DNA of 64,000 nt from [Bacillus] enclensis (GCF_001456935.1 NZ_KQ758482.1:538249-602248), one strand, 5' to 3'; positions 25,617 to 34,677 are shown, numbered from the stretch's first letter. Notes: generated by a model not told the origin, from the sequence alone. Numbers and translations are program-made.

Positions 25617-25850
25617 TCATTTATCAATAGCAGATCGTGCATGCCTCTTTTCCGCCGCACTCAGGATAAATAGGATAGAAATAAATCCGACAATACCCTG
25701 AAAGGCGATCGTCATCCATTTATCCACCGGGATGAAAAGCAATACGATTGGACAAACAAAGATCATTGACAAGCCTATTGTAAAGGCAGCCTTTTCAGGA
25801 AGTTCTCTAATCTTATTTATCATTCGGACACCAGGCTTTCTCTCTAGCAT
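25617..25850 (-). CDS. small membrane protein (77 aa or shorter)
   Basis: Two membrane helices (FTIGLSMIFVCPIVLLFI and MTIAFQGIVGFISILFIL) and a basic tail. The ATG at 25850 touches the TAG of the upstream gene; an inner ATG at 25823 (MINKIRELPEK) is also possible. Cotranscribed with 25851-26255. Unknown family. Confidence 0.6.
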   Translation of the reverse strand: MLERKPGVRMINKIRELPEKAAFTIGLSMIFVCPIVLLFIPVDKWMTIAFQGIVGFISILFILSAAEKRHARSAIDK

Positions 25851-26255
25851 CTAAATCACCGCATAACTTAAAAAATATACGTAATACCAAATGCCTGAAG
25901 CAATGAAAAACACCAGCAGCAAAAGCTCACCTGCCACTTTAAAATACTGCCTCACCCAGAATCCAAAGGTGAAAACAGTACAAAAAACTATCATTTTCAC
26001 AATTAAATGATGAATTCCGGTTTCCTGTTGTGACGACCATTTCAGCGGTGAAACCAGTGGCTTAGAAAAGATCTCCAGTGTATTGGCCGTGCTCTTCACG
26101 CCACTTTCAAATCCATATGTATTGATCTTAAGGAGCAAATTACCCAATATAAAAAGAAATATAATACCAATCATCCAAAAAAGCAGATTCCCTGTTTGCA
26201 AGACTGATTTTTTAAGAGGACTCATGTCTGCCTTACTCGTTCTATTCAGAAGCAT
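25851..26255 (-). CDS. hypothetical membrane protein (134 aa)
   Basis: ATG 26255 is chosen because AAAGGGGCGACGGCA lies directly upstream and a hairpin separates it from the preceding gene; the longer frame to 26342 overlaps that gene. Three helices (LLFWMIGIIFLFILGNLLL, MIVFCTVFTFGFWV, LLLLVFFIASGIWYYVYFL). No family recognised. Forms a pair with 25617-25850. Confidence 0.65.
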   Translation of the reverse strand: MLLNRTSKADMSPLKKSVLQTGNLLFWMIGIIFLFILGNLLLKINTYGFESGVKSTANTLEIFSKPLVSPLKWSSQQETGIHHLIVKMIVFCTVFTFGFWVRQYFKVAGELLLLVFFIASGIWYYVYFLSYAVI

Positions 26256-26271
26256 TGCCGTCGCCCCTTTA

Positions 26272-26304
26272 AAGTAAGCGGAAGGCAGCCCTGCCGCCTT
26301 CCGC
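26272..26304 (-). terminator. hairpin after the methyltransferase gene
   Basis: GCGGAAGGC / GCCTTCCGC arms at 26278-26304; minus strand continues TTACTTTAAAGG, a weak T tail. Separates two transcription units. Confidence 0.55.
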
Positions 26305-26329
26305 TCCTCTGATATGTGTACCGCAAATC

Positions 26330-27061
26330 TTATTTGATGCAAGAAAAAGCAAGCACAACCGGAATCCTTTGCCTTCTCACAAATTCTTCTTCACTGCTGA
26401 AGTGTTCGAGCATTGGCGTCCCTTCACGCAAATCCTTGACGGTAAAACCGCATGACAACAGCGTCCGAAAATATTGCTCGATCGTCCGGTGATATTTGAC
26501 CACCACTTGATCGATCCACGGTTCTTTTCTTTCCCCTTCAAGAAAATAATCGTCCACAATCCAGTTCCCGCGTTTGTCACCCGTTTTCTTGCTAACAAAC
26601 GACGAAGTAGTGAGAGGGTGCTGCACGCTGAACACAAACCGCCCATTTTTCTTCAATGCTTTATGTATGTCTTGAAACAATGTTTCGATGGCCGGAACAT
26701 AATGGATGGCAAAACGAGATGTGACGATATCGAAAGCTTCCTTCGGATAATGATATGATTCCATGGTCTCGCGGATGATGGTCCCATTTTTACCGGACAT
26801 ATTCAGCCTGGCTGCGGCCGCCATTTGTTCAGAACCCTCCACCCCGGTGTAGGAGGCAGCACCCTTATCCAATAATTCCTTGCCAAAAACGGCATCCCCG
26901 CATCCGAGGTCCAGGACTTCTTTATTTTGGACGTTGCTCAAAAGCTCATCGATGATCGGCCCCTCGATTGCATTATTAGGGCTGTCCTTCCGATCCCTTC
27001 GTTTCATATAGGTTGAAAAGAAATCTTCCTGATCATACGCACTTGAACCCCTGAATTCCAT
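26330..27061 (-). CDS. class I SAM-dependent methyltransferase
   Basis: 243 residues. EVLDLGCGDAVFGKELL (48-64) is SAM motif I; YTGVEGSEQM motif II; FDIVTSRFAIHYVPAIETLFQDIHKALKKNGRFVFSVQHPL spans motifs IV-VI with the QHP seen in ubiquinone-type methylases. AAAGGGGAT precedes the ATG. Stands alone with its own hairpin. Substrate unknown. Confidence 0.85.
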   Translation of the reverse strand: MEFRGSSAYDQEDFFSTYMKRRDRKDSPNNAIEGPIIDELLSNVQNKEVLDLGCGDAVFGKELLDKGAASYTGVEGSEQMAAAARLNMSGKNGTIIRETMESYHYPKEAFDIVTSRFAIHYVPAIETLFQDIHKALKKNGRFVFSVQHPLTTSSFVSKKTGDKRGNWIVDDYFLEGERKEPWIDQVVVKYHRTIEQYFRTLLSCGFTVKDLREGTPMLEHFSSEEEFVRRQRIPVVLAFSCIK

Positions 27062-27836
27062 TTAGCGCAAATCCCCTTTCATCATCAAATAAATTCCTTT
27101 CGATAGTTTAACATATTTTTTGTAAAATAATAGAAATATTTTTCGGAAAAGAGCGTACGAAAAAGAGCCGGCCATTCGGGTGGGACAGCTCTTATGAAGC
27201 CTTGATCAATTAAACTGACTTTTATCTCTTTTCCCAGCGTTTTTTACATTAAATTCAACTTCTGCTGCTGCATTTACGGCGGCAAAGACCTTGCTGACCT
27301 CATGGAAATGAGATTGTGGACCTTGGAAATGATAAATCTTGTGATGAAGCTAGCCAACTTTGGCTCCACCCCGATACACGTGGCGACATTTGACGGCCGG
27401 GGATACTCCTTTTGCATTCCTCAGGAAGCCGCTCCACCAGAACCTCATTGCGTCCTGAATACTTCAATCACATGAAAGTACAGTACACCCACCGTTTGGA
27501 GCGGAACGGCTGTCTGCTTGGTAATAGGCGTCGTTTTTGTCCCTGTCTCCCGAACAAACTGGCAGTTATCGAGTAGCAGAATGCAAGATACACCACTGGG
27601 TATAGAGAGGATGGATATTATGTTTTTGAAAATATATTTCTTTTTTTGATAATAAATGGGTGGTTCTTGATAAGACTGCCATTTTTGATAATAAAAGACA
27701 TTCAAGCCCCTATAATACCCCGGGTTACAACCCTACTTTTGTCCCTTCAAAGCAATTTTGACATTAAAATAGAATAATTGACTATAATCCAATTAAAAAG
27801 ATGGTCAATTTTCGTTTGCGGACCCTTTTTTAACGT
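27062..27836. other. gene-free region with decayed sequence
   Basis: About 775 bases. A minus-strand terminator-like hairpin AAGAGC ... GCTCTTTTT is at 27158-27193. Between 27230 and 27560 both strands have broken open stretches (for example minus-strand VRETGTKTTPITKQTAVPLQ) with no start or SD, suggesting an old gene. Array C is at 27621-27720. Confidence 0.4.
27621..27720 (+). repeat. TTTTTGATAATA array C
   Basis: Cores with the G of TTGATAA at 27628, 27648, 27669 and 27687 (spacing 20, 21, 18), then TATAATACCCC exactly 24 bases after the last core (27711). Confidence 0.8.
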
Positions 27837-27863
27837 GGGTCACGGTACCTGTCCCCTCGACCC
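27837..27863. repeat. hairpin element, copy 5 (archetype)
   Basis: GGGTCACGGTACCTGTCCCC then TCGACCC. It contains the stop codon of the gene 27840-28115. Confidence 0.8.
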
Positions 27864-28115
27864 GTCCTGCTTCACTTTTAACCGCCATCTCACTGAAAGA
27901 ATGAATGCACTCACGACCAGTGCAGGGAGGATCGAGAGTAGGATGAGGCGGCCAAGGTCTTCCCATTCCGAAAATCCTTGTTCCATGATGTCTTCTGAGT
28001 AAAAGAACACCACTGATAAAGGGATAAATAAGAAGGGGAACCTGGACCAAAAATATTGTTTATATTTATTGGACTTCGTTTGGCTCCATTTTCTGTTACT
28101 TTTCTCACTTTTCAT
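27840..28115 (-). CDS. hypothetical membrane protein (91 aa) with repeat-encoded C-terminus
   Basis: ATG 28115 follows AAAGGGGAAG; the longer frame to 28190 overlaps the Nudix gene. Basic N-terminus (KSEKSNRKWSQTKSNKYK), two helices (FLFIPLSVVFFYSE and LILLSILPALVVSAFILSV), then DGSRGQVP, which is encoded by the hairpin element that also supplies the TGA. Family not recognised. Confidence 0.6.
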   Translation of the reverse strand: MKSEKSNRKWSQTKSNKYKQYFWSRFPFLFIPLSVVFFYSEDIMEQGFSEWEDLGRLILLSILPALVVSAFILSVRWRLKVKQDGSRGQVP

Positions 28116-28152
28116 TACGCCATACTTCCCCTTTGATTTAATGATCCCACTA

Positions 28153-28599
28153 TCACACAAAATCCAATATCCTGATATCAACCATATCAAGATCGCCTAT
28201 TTCTTCTTTTAAATCCCAAAGCCTTATTTCGGATGTTTCTTCATTCTCGATAAATGGCTGAATTTCTTCAATGACTGTTACATACACGGGATTGTATTTG
28301 ACGTCCCCATTTTTAGTATTCTTCGATTTTAAAAGACCACTGAACTCCATGTCGGTTATCACTTGCCCCGTTTCTTCATAAAGTTCCCGCATGGCGCATT
28401 CCTTTGGGGTTTCAACCCCTTCCCTTCGTCCTGCCGGCAATTCCCACTGCTTACGCCATACGTTATAGCACATGAGAACTTTCCCCCCGTACTTCACTAC
28501 TGCAAAAGAACCGGCAAGCGGTCTGTATGTACTCATTTCTTCTTCGTTGATGCGCAAAAAATCCATGAATTCGTAACCGTTGTTTTTGAGTTTATTCAA
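28153..28599 (-). CDS. Nudix hydrolase
   Basis: 148 residues, TTG start at 28599 with GGAGG seven bases upstream. GRREGVETPKECAMRELYEE then TGQV (57-80) is a full Nudix box with all Glu/Arg residues. CYNVWRKQWELPAG before it is typical. Hydrolyses a nucleoside diphosphate derivative; exact substrate unknown. Followed by the 91-residue membrane protein gene, likely one transcript. Confidence 0.9.
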   Translation of the reverse strand: MNKLKNNGYEFMDFLRINEEEMSTYRPLAGSFAVVKYGGKVLMCYNVWRKQWELPAGRREGVETPKECAMRELYEETGQVITDMEFSGLLKSKNTKNGDVKYNPVYVTVIEEIQPFIENEETSEIRLWDLKEEIGDLDMVDIRILDFV

Positions 28600-28776
28600 T
28601 TGGTTTCCTCCATTTAAGTGAATGATCTTATATATGTATTCTTCAAAAAGGGATCATCCCCTTTATTTCACCATGCATGACTGCCGGCCAGCACTATATC
28701 CCCCTCTTCTGTAACTCGTTTGTAACTCCACTCCTTTAAGCTTCTACTATCAAGAGAAGGGAGTTGATTCATTTTT

Positions 28777-30549
28777 ATGAAGGTTAAACGGTTGTGTTTG
28801 ACGATGGTTGCTTTGATGCTAATAAGTGCATGTGTATTGTTTCCGGGTCCGGCGGCGGCAGCAGGTCAGTTTCTTGATGGTTCTTATGGCGCTAAGCCTT
28901 ATAAGCTCTATGTTCCAAATGGGTATGATGCAAGCAGAAGTTATCCTTTGTATGTCATGCTTCATGGGTGCACTCAGGATGCGAATCAATTTGCCGCAGG
29001 CACGCGGATGAACACACTGGCCGATGAAAAAGGGTTTCTGGTCCTTTATCCGGAGCAAACGAGCAGCGCGAATTCAAATAAGTGCTGGAACTGGTTTGAA
29101 TCCGCCCATCAGGCTCGTGGAAGCGGTGAGCCTGCTGTCATAGCGGGTATGGTGAACAAAGTTAAAAGTTCCTATTCAATCCAGGGAGATGAGGTTTATG
29201 CATCGGGGCTTTCAGCAGGTGCTGCGATGAGTGTCATCATGGGGGCCGCGTACCCTGATCTCTTTTCCGGCATTGGTGTCGGTGCCGGTCTGGAATATAA
29301 AGCTGCAACCAGTATGACAGGTGCCTTCACCGCGATGTCAAGCGGCGGGCCGAGTCCTGTGCAGCAGGGGAACCTTGCTTACCAGGCAATGAGCAGTCGG
29401 GCAAAGATTATGCCTGTCATTGTTTTTCATGGTACATCCGATTACACGGTCTATCCTGTAAACGGGAATCAGGTCATTTCGCAGTGGGCTGCCACCAATG
29501 ATTTAGCAGAGAACGGAATAGCTGACGGCTGGATCGATGACCAACCCGAACGGACGGTTAACGCCGTTGTATCAGGAGGCAGAAGCTACAACGTCAGTGA
29601 TTTCGAAGGCTTGGACAGACGTGTGTGGATGAGAAAAGTGACAATACAGGGTATGGGCCACGCCTGGTCCGGCGGGAGTTCACAGGGAAGCTACACCGAT
29701 CCGCAAGGTCCGGATGCGAGCCGAATGATGTGGGAGTTTTTTGACTCCTTCACTGACAGAGGCGGTGGAGAAAATGACACAACTGCGCCGGTTACTTCGG
29801 CCTCTCCCGAAGGAGGCACGTATAACGCACCGGTCCAGGTCACACTTCAAACCAACGAAGAAGCTTCCACCTACTATACTACGGACGGATCAGATCCGAC
29901 CATTCAATCTGCCTTATACACAGGACCGATCCAAATCACCGATGATACCATTCTCCGTTACTTCAGTCTTGACCCTTCAGGTAATTCAGAGACTATCAAA
30001 CAGGAAATCTATGTGATCGATGAATCCTCCCCTCCAAGTGAAGGCGTCACGATTTCGTCCATTTCCGCAGAAGACGGTTTCGCCGGACAGTTAACAGCAG
30101 ATAGCATAGGGACCGGGGACATCAAGGTCGGTGACAAGGGGATGTATAACACGGATACGTACAGAGGAATTCTGTCATTCGATACGAGCCAATTGGGACA
30201 GACCGCCATCCAATCGGCCACCATCCGCCTCTACATTAAGTCTGTTGCCGGCACGGTTTCATCTATTTCTGCCGATATAAAAAATGGAACCTTCGGGGCT
30301 GCCGGGATTGAGCAAAGCGATTACTCAGCACTTGCCAGTTTGGGTAACGCAGCTGTCTTCCAATCCCCTCCAGCATCCGGTTATATTGATCTCAAGCTGT
30401 CAGGTGCTTCTTTGACCCAAATCAATAAAAACGGAAAAACACAATTCAGATTGAAAGCGGTGACCACACCAGGATTTTCTCAAAATCAAATTGAATTTTA
30501 TGGTGGAGGCAGCGGCGGTCAGTCCCCTATCTTTATCATAAATGATTAA
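28777..30549 (+). CDS. secreted PHB-depolymerase-type esterase with DNRLRE domain
   Basis: 590 residues. Signal peptide 1-29. Catalytic domain ~30-330 of the esterase PHB-depolymerase family: YVMLHGCTQDANQFAAGT oxyanion region, GLSAG (144-148, Ser146), HGTSDYTV (Asp222) and GMGHAWSGG (His295). A chitobiase-type domain (~340-415, YYTTDGSDPT) and a C-terminal DNRLRE-type beta domain (~425-590) follow, both usual in polymer-degrading enzymes. Substrates of this family include PHB, feruloyl and acetylxylan esters; which applies is open. A palindrome GGAAACGTTTC sits just after the stop. Confidence 0.85.
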   Translation: MKVKRLCLTMVALMLISACVLFPGPAAAAGQFLDGSYGAKPYKLYVPNGYDASRSYPLYVMLHGCTQDANQFAAGTRMNTLADEKGFLVLYPEQTSSANSNKCWNWFESAHQARGSGEPAVIAGMVNKVKSSYSIQGDEVYASGLSAGAAMSVIMGAAYPDLFSGIGVGAGLEYKAATSMTGAFTAMSSGGPSPVQQGNLAYQAMSSRAKIMPVIVFHGTSDYTVYPVNGNQVISQWAATNDLAENGIADGWIDDQPERTVNAVVSGGRSYNVSDFEGLDRRVWMRKVTIQGMGHAWSGGSSQGSYTDPQGPDASRMMWEFFDSFTDRGGGENDTTAPVTSASPEGGTYNAPVQVTLQTNEEASTYYTTDGSDPTIQSALYTGPIQITDDTILRYFSLDPSGNSETIKQEIYVIDESSPPSEGVTISSISAEDGFAGQLTADSIGTGDIKVGDKGMYNTDTYRGILSFDTSQLGQTAIQSATIRLYIKSVAGTVSSISADIKNGTFGAAGIEQSDYSALASLGNAAVFQSPPASGYIDLKLSGASLTQINKNGKTQFRLKAVTTPGFSQNQIEFYGGGSGGQSPIFIIND

Positions 30550-30584
30550 TCGGAAACGTTTCTAAACTCTTTATTAAAAAGAAA

Positions 30585-30614
30585 ACGAACAACGGCGGGA
30601 AAGCCGGTGTTCGT
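30585..30614 (+). terminator. terminator after the esterase gene
   Basis: ACGAACAaCGGC / GCCGgTGTTCGT stem with TTTCCC-type loop; moderate T-rich tail. Confidence 0.6.
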
Positions 30615-30695
30615 TCTTCATATCTGAAGACATTTTTTGGTAAATTTTATGTTATTGTAATCATAGAGGATTCAATATAGAGCGAAGGGGATGTT

Positions 30696-30752
30696 TTGCA
30701 AAAACTTACTGGACATGAACCAAATCATGAAGAAAAAAGAGGTGACAAATGA
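30696..30752 (+). other. possible short upstream ORF (18 codons)
   Basis: GAAGGGGATGTT precedes TTG 30696; the frame MQKLTGHEPNHEEKRGDK stops at TGA 30750-30752, overlapping the ATG of the next gene (ATGA). It could couple translation of the methyltransferase. Speculative. Confidence 0.25.
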
Positions 30753-31381
30753 ACAACCCCTGGAACAAATTCATCTACAGACTCGGTTCTGGTTTATACG
30801 ACCAGCTTTTCAATTCCGGGTTATTTCTTAAGGCACGCAAACAGATTTTCAGTGATGGGATATTTAAAGACGAGGGGCAGAAAATTCTTTTTGTAGGGGT
30901 TGGTACCGGCGCAGATTTGGAGTTGGTGGATATTGATAAATTTGATATCACGGCTATCGATTACTCAGAGGCGATGCTTCAGAAGGCACGGGAAAAATTC
31001 AACCATTCTACTATCGAATTTTTAAAGATGGATGCTCAAGATATGGCCTTTGCTGATGATCAATTTGATTTGGTGGTGGCAAGCCTGATCTTATCGGTTG
31101 TTCCTGATGAAAACCGGTGTTTCGGGGAAATCGTACGGGTCTTGAAACCGGATGGCAAAATTGTCATTTTTGATAAGTTCTCTCCAAAAGGGACCAAACT
31201 GCCCATCTATAAAAAGCTGCTTAGACCGGTAATTAGAGTGCTGGGCACGGACATTGGGAGGAATTTCGAAAAGCTGGTGGAACCTCACAAGGATTATGTG
31301 ACAATATTGGAAGACCGCTCGATTCTTTTTAAAGACATGTACAGAAAAATAGTTTTGCTTAAATCATATTTATCAAAATAA
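30749..31381 (+). CDS. class I SAM-dependent methyltransferase
   Basis: 210 residues. KILFVGVGTGADLELV (45-60) is SAM motif I, ITAIDYSEAML motif II, and LVVASLILSVVPDENRCFGEIVRVLKPDGKIVIFDKF motifs IV-VI. It resembles the phosphatidylethanolamine/ubiquinone-type small methylases. GAGGTGACAA precedes the ATG. Monocistronic with a good terminator. Substrate unknown. Confidence 0.85.
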   Translation: MNNPWNKFIYRLGSGLYDQLFNSGLFLKARKQIFSDGIFKDEGQKILFVGVGTGADLELVDIDKFDITAIDYSEAMLQKAREKFNHSTIEFLKMDAQDMAFADDQFDLVVASLILSVVPDENRCFGEIVRVLKPDGKIVIFDKFSPKGTKLPIYKKLLRPVIRVLGTDIGRNFEKLVEPHKDYVTILEDRSILFKDMYRKIVLLKSYLSK

Positions 31382-31411
31382 ACTCAGGGACATGCTCTCT
31401 GAGTTTTTTTC
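31382..31411 (+). terminator. Rho-independent terminator
   Basis: ACTCAG ... CTGAGT stem followed by TTTTTTTC directly after the methyltransferase stop. Confidence 0.85.
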
Positions 31412-31734
31412 TGCTGGTCCACCATCGAGGTCATCCCCTGACATCTAAGATTTCTAATTTCCCATTATAATAGGAATACAAATTCTTATATAGAAAAAAA
31501 TGTCGAATATGCCTAAAAAAATAATCTTTGTTAAAAGTAGGAGAAAAACAAAGAATCCTTCCTTCCATTTACGCAAAAGCGGAAACGGAAAATAGTAAAT
31601 ATTCTAAATTAACTTACTATTTCCATAATTTTCATTGTCTTATCAAGTTTATTTTACTAGAATTCAAATTAGCTGCCGGAGCTAAAAGAAATAGCTATTT
31701 CTCTATTACATTATAAAAAAGGGGAATTGTAATT
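31412..31734. other. AT-rich region before the protease gene
   Basis: About 320 bases without a convincing gene; long AT runs fit a 5' UTR or promoter of the secreted protease. AAAAGGGGAATTG is its SD. Confidence 0.4.
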
Positions 31735-33360
31735 ATGTCGAAGAAAAAATTAGTCAGTTTAGCATTAGGAACATCCCTTGTATTCAGTGCATCCTTTACT
31801 GGAACAACATTCGCGCAATCATCTACGGATTCTATCACTTCCAATATGGACATCCATCAAAAACTTATAGATAAAAAAGGTCCGGACTTCCTATCCGGGA
31901 AGCTGTCAAAAGGTATTGTAAAGAACGAAAAAGATGTAAAGAAATTCATGAAGGCCAATAAAGAGTTGTTCAAGATCGATCCTCATTCCGAGCTTACCCT
32001 CATCGAAAAAACGACGGATGAGCTTGGATCCACCCACTATCGTTTTTCTCAAACGATCAAAGGGGTGCCAATCGACGGGGCAACCTTCATTATTCATACA
32101 AATAAAGAGAATGAAGTGACGGGTGCTACCGGGCAGCTATATGACAAAGCAGCCAAAAAGGTAACAAAGACCAAATCCTCCATTTCCAAAAATGCTGCGT
32201 CTGACCTTGCATGGAAACATATCAACCTATCAAAAAGCGATACGGTTGTGGATTATCAAAACGTGGCAGGACCTAAGAGCGACATCGAAAATACAACAGT
32301 GAAAAATGACCTGGTCATCCATGAGAAAGACGGCGAATTCAACCTTGCCTACAAAGTTCAACTTCAATTCATCAAGCCTTACGGTGCCAACTGGCAGATC
32401 TTCGTCGACGCTGAAGACGGCCGGATCCTCGAAGCAGTCAATGCAGTGAGCGATGCGGGAACAACCGGGTATGGATATGGTGTACTTGATGATTACAAAT
32501 CATTGAACACTTATTATGAAAATGGCACTTATTATCTTTTTGACGTCACAAAACCAATGAACGGAGTCATTGAAACACTAACAGCGAATAACGGCTCCAG
32601 TCTTCCAGGTTACTATTCAGTAGACAGCAACAACGCCTGGACAGCCTATTCCCAATCTGCTGACGTAGATGCCCATGCCTACGCGGGTAAAGTGTATGAC
32701 TATTATAAAAACACACATAACCGCAACAGCTTTGATAATAACGGGGCCACCATCCGCTCCACTGTCCACTACGGCAGCAACTACAACAATGCTTTCTGGA
32801 ACGGTTCCCAAATGGTATACGGTGACGGCGACGGATCGACCTTCACTTCCCTGTCAGGAGCGTTGGACGTTGTCGCACATGAATTGACCCATGCCGTGAC
32901 AGAACGTACTGCTGGTCTTCAGTATCAATATCAATCAGGGGCACTGAACGAATCGTTCTCGGATGTATTTGGATACTTCCTCGATCCTGGCGATTACTTG
33001 ATGGGTGAAGATGTCTACACACCTGGCGTTTCAGGCGATGCCCTTCGCAGCCTGTCAAATCCGACTCAATATGGACAGCCGGCTCATATGAATGACTATG
33101 TCAATACATCTTCTGATAATGGCGGCGTTCATACGAACTCAGGTATCCCGAACAAAGCAGCCTACAACACGATCCAACGCATCGGTAAAGCAAAAGCCGA
33201 AAAGATCTACTACCGCGCATTGACGGTTTACTTAACGCCGACAAGCAACTTCAGCTACGCACGTGCCGCTCTTCTTCAATCAGCAGCGGACCTGTATGGA
33301 ACCGGAAGCTCGACTTATAACTCTGTAAAAGCAGCATGGGATGCAGTTGGGGTATACTAA
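31735..33360 (+). CDS. secreted neutral metalloprotease, thermolysin family M4
   Basis: 541 residues. Signal peptide 1-27 (FAQ). Propeptide with FTP and PepSY domains (~35-235). Mature enzyme begins about residue 240: HELTH (382-386) gives two zinc His and the catalytic Glu383; NESFSD supplies the third ligand, Glu406; VHTNSGIPNKA holds the later catalytic His. Length matches bacillolysins. Processed by autocleavage outside the cell. In B. cereus such proteases are controlled by NprR; an NprR-like pair is present at 55.7 kb, so a link is possible but unproven. Confidence 0.95.
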   Translation: MSKKKLVSLALGTSLVFSASFTGTTFAQSSTDSITSNMDIHQKLIDKKGPDFLSGKLSKGIVKNEKDVKKFMKANKELFKIDPHSELTLIEKTTDELGSTHYRFSQTIKGVPIDGATFIIHTNKENEVTGATGQLYDKAAKKVTKTKSSISKNAASDLAWKHINLSKSDTVVDYQNVAGPKSDIENTTVKNDLVIHEKDGEFNLAYKVQLQFIKPYGANWQIFVDAEDGRILEAVNAVSDAGTTGYGYGVLDDYKSLNTYYENGTYYLFDVTKPMNGVIETLTANNGSSLPGYYSVDSNNAWTAYSQSADVDAHAYAGKVYDYYKNTHNRNSFDNNGATIRSTVHYGSNYNNAFWNGSQMVYGDGDGSTFTSLSGALDVVAHELTHAVTERTAGLQYQYQSGALNESFSDVFGYFLDPGDYLMGEDVYTPGVSGDALRSLSNPTQYGQPAHMNDYVNTSSDNGGVHTNSGIPNKAAYNTIQRIGKAKAEKIYYRALTVYLTPTSNFSYARAALLQSAADLYGTGSSTYNSVKAAWDAVGVY

Positions 33361-33365
33361 TATTA

Positions 33366-33397
33366 AAAAGCTCCGGGGAATTCCCTGGAGCTTTCTT
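33366..33397 (+). terminator. terminator of the protease gene
   Basis: AAAGCTCC / GGAGCTTT stem followed by CTTTGC. Confidence 0.85.
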
Positions 33398-33417
33398 TGC
33401 TTGTAATTGGATAGGCC

Positions 33418-33873
33418 TCAGAGTCCCTTAACCATTTGTCTTATAGAACCGAGATGATAGGCGGAGTGGGCAATCGCTCCCAACAGCCCATTCGATGTCT
33501 GTTCATCCAAGGAGTCAAGTGAATCAACCTTTTTCAGCAATGTTGTGTATTCTTGTTGAAGTTCTTTTTTGAATCTTTCCCAGGTCATGTGATCAACGTC
33601 AGTGATTTTCCAGGATGCTCCCCAATCCTTCTCAGGCTCTTCCCCATTTAAATAGGAGTTCGCAACCCACAGGTAATAGCGGGTATGTTCCGTTTGGGCG
33701 GCGATTGTCGTTCCGTTAACAGAAATCGATGCTTCATCTGACGAAAGTTTCTCAAGCGTTCCGAATATACCGCTTCCAGGCTTAGATTCTGTGTACCAGC
33801 TTCCATTCTCACCAGGTCCCTCAAATGTTTCATTCAACAATGTTTCAACAGCTGCCAACATTGGATTGTTCAT
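33418..33873 (-). CDS. DinB-superfamily protein
   Basis: 151 residues of the DinB/YfiT four-helix fold. AEHTRYYL-like (TEHTRYYLW) and AHSAYHLGSIRQM carry the three His positions that bind metal in this family, often linked to thiol (bacillithiol) transfer. Divergent from a CGNR regulator; its promoter overlaps a palindrome that the regulator could bind. Convergent with the protease. Confidence 0.8.
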   Translation of the reverse strand: MNNPMLAAVETLLNETFEGPGENGSWYTESKPGSGIFGTLEKLSSDEASISVNGTTIAAQTEHTRYYLWVANSYLNGEEPEKDWGASWKITDVDHMTWERFKKELQQEYTTLLKKVDSLDSLDEQTSNGLLGAIAHSAYHLGSIRQMVKGL

Positions 33874-33920
33874 CTCTGTACCTCCTGAAATCGTATTTAA
33901 CCACCAAAACTACTTTAGAC

Positions 33921-33955
33921 GGTTATAGTGTAACCCGGTTGTTTCTAACTGTCAA
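33921..33955. promoter_or_regulatory. dinB-type promoter with overlapping operator
   Basis: Minus strand TTGACA (33950-33955), 17-base spacer, TACACT (33927-33932). The dyad GGTTATAGTGTAACC (33921-33935) covers the -10. A further GGTTAC half site follows toward the CGNR gene. Confidence 0.6.
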
Positions 33956-33992
33956 TATGTATTATGATGGTTACAGAAAAGGAGTTTTGAAC

Positions 33993-34604
33993 ATGTCAGA
34001 AACGAACCCTTATATGATGGTCGGAGAACGACTATGTATGGATTTCATCAATACCGTCAGTTGGCGGGAAAGTGCAGAAAAAAGGCGGGAATGGTTTACG
34101 GGTTATGCAGAATTGGTCGACTGGTGCATCCATGCCCGAGTCTTGAACGGACAACAAGCAAAAGCCCTTCTTTTAAAAGCGGAGGAAAAACCGGCTGAAG
34201 CCGGGGGTGTTTTGAAGCTGGCAGTTGAGATGCGGGAAGTGATGTATCGCATCTTCAAATCGATTGCGGAGGACACATCGCCGCTTGAGAAAGACCTGGA
34301 CCGCTTCAATGAATTTGTGAGCAGCTTCTACCGAAAGCTTCAGGTAATCCATGAAAAGGATCAGTTCACAATGAAGTTCGATTACGCCGGGGATAACCTG
34401 GATATGATGCTCCCTCCAATCTTCCAGTCTGCCGTAGATTTACTCGTTTCGAAAGACCATCTTGAACGGGTGAAACAATGCGAGGGAGATCCATGTGGAT
34501 GGTTATTCTTTGATACGAGCCGTAACCGGAGCCGCCGCTGGTGTTCCATGGCCGATTGCGGCAATCGTGCTAAAGCCAGGCGGTTTTATAAGAAGGAAAA
34601 GTGA
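33993..34604 (+). CDS. ABATE/CGNR zinc-finger regulator
   Basis: 203 residues from ATG 33993 (AAAAGGAGTTTTGAAC); the longer frame to 33825 overlaps the DinB gene. N-terminal ABATE domain (LCMDFINTVSWRES) and C-terminal CGNR zinc finger: Cys163, Cys168, Cys184, Cys189 with CGNR at 189-192 and basic RNRSRRW. These proteins are thought to be stress-linked transcription factors. Divergent from the DinB-type gene with a palindrome between them. Confidence 0.9.
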   Translation: MSETNPYMMVGERLCMDFINTVSWRESAEKRREWFTGYAELVDWCIHARVLNGQQAKALLLKAEEKPAEAGGVLKLAVEMREVMYRIFKSIAEDTSPLEKDLDRFNEFVSSFYRKLQVIHEKDQFTMKFDYAGDNLDMMLPPIFQSAVDLLVSKDHLERVKQCEGDPCGWLFFDTSRNRSRRWCSMADCGNRAKARRFYKKEK

Positions 34605-34677
34605 TTTGTTAGGTCGTGGGCGGCCTGGCTCCCACAGGTTGGGGCGCGTTGCTGCTGGGACTTGGGACAAATTAATT

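Noticed and set aside
27445-27705. 86-codon minus-strand ORF as a gene
   Set aside because: No SD, its N-terminal half is the translation of repeat array C, and the downstream frame is broken; treated as decayed or chance.
30551-30564. CGGAAACGTTTCTA as a functional cre site
   Set aside because: Good palindrome, but it lies after the esterase stop and far from the next promoter; no support for control of either gene.
31528-31716. 62-codon plus-strand ORF before the protease
   Set aside because: AT-rich sequence without SD; more likely the leader region of the protease mRNA.
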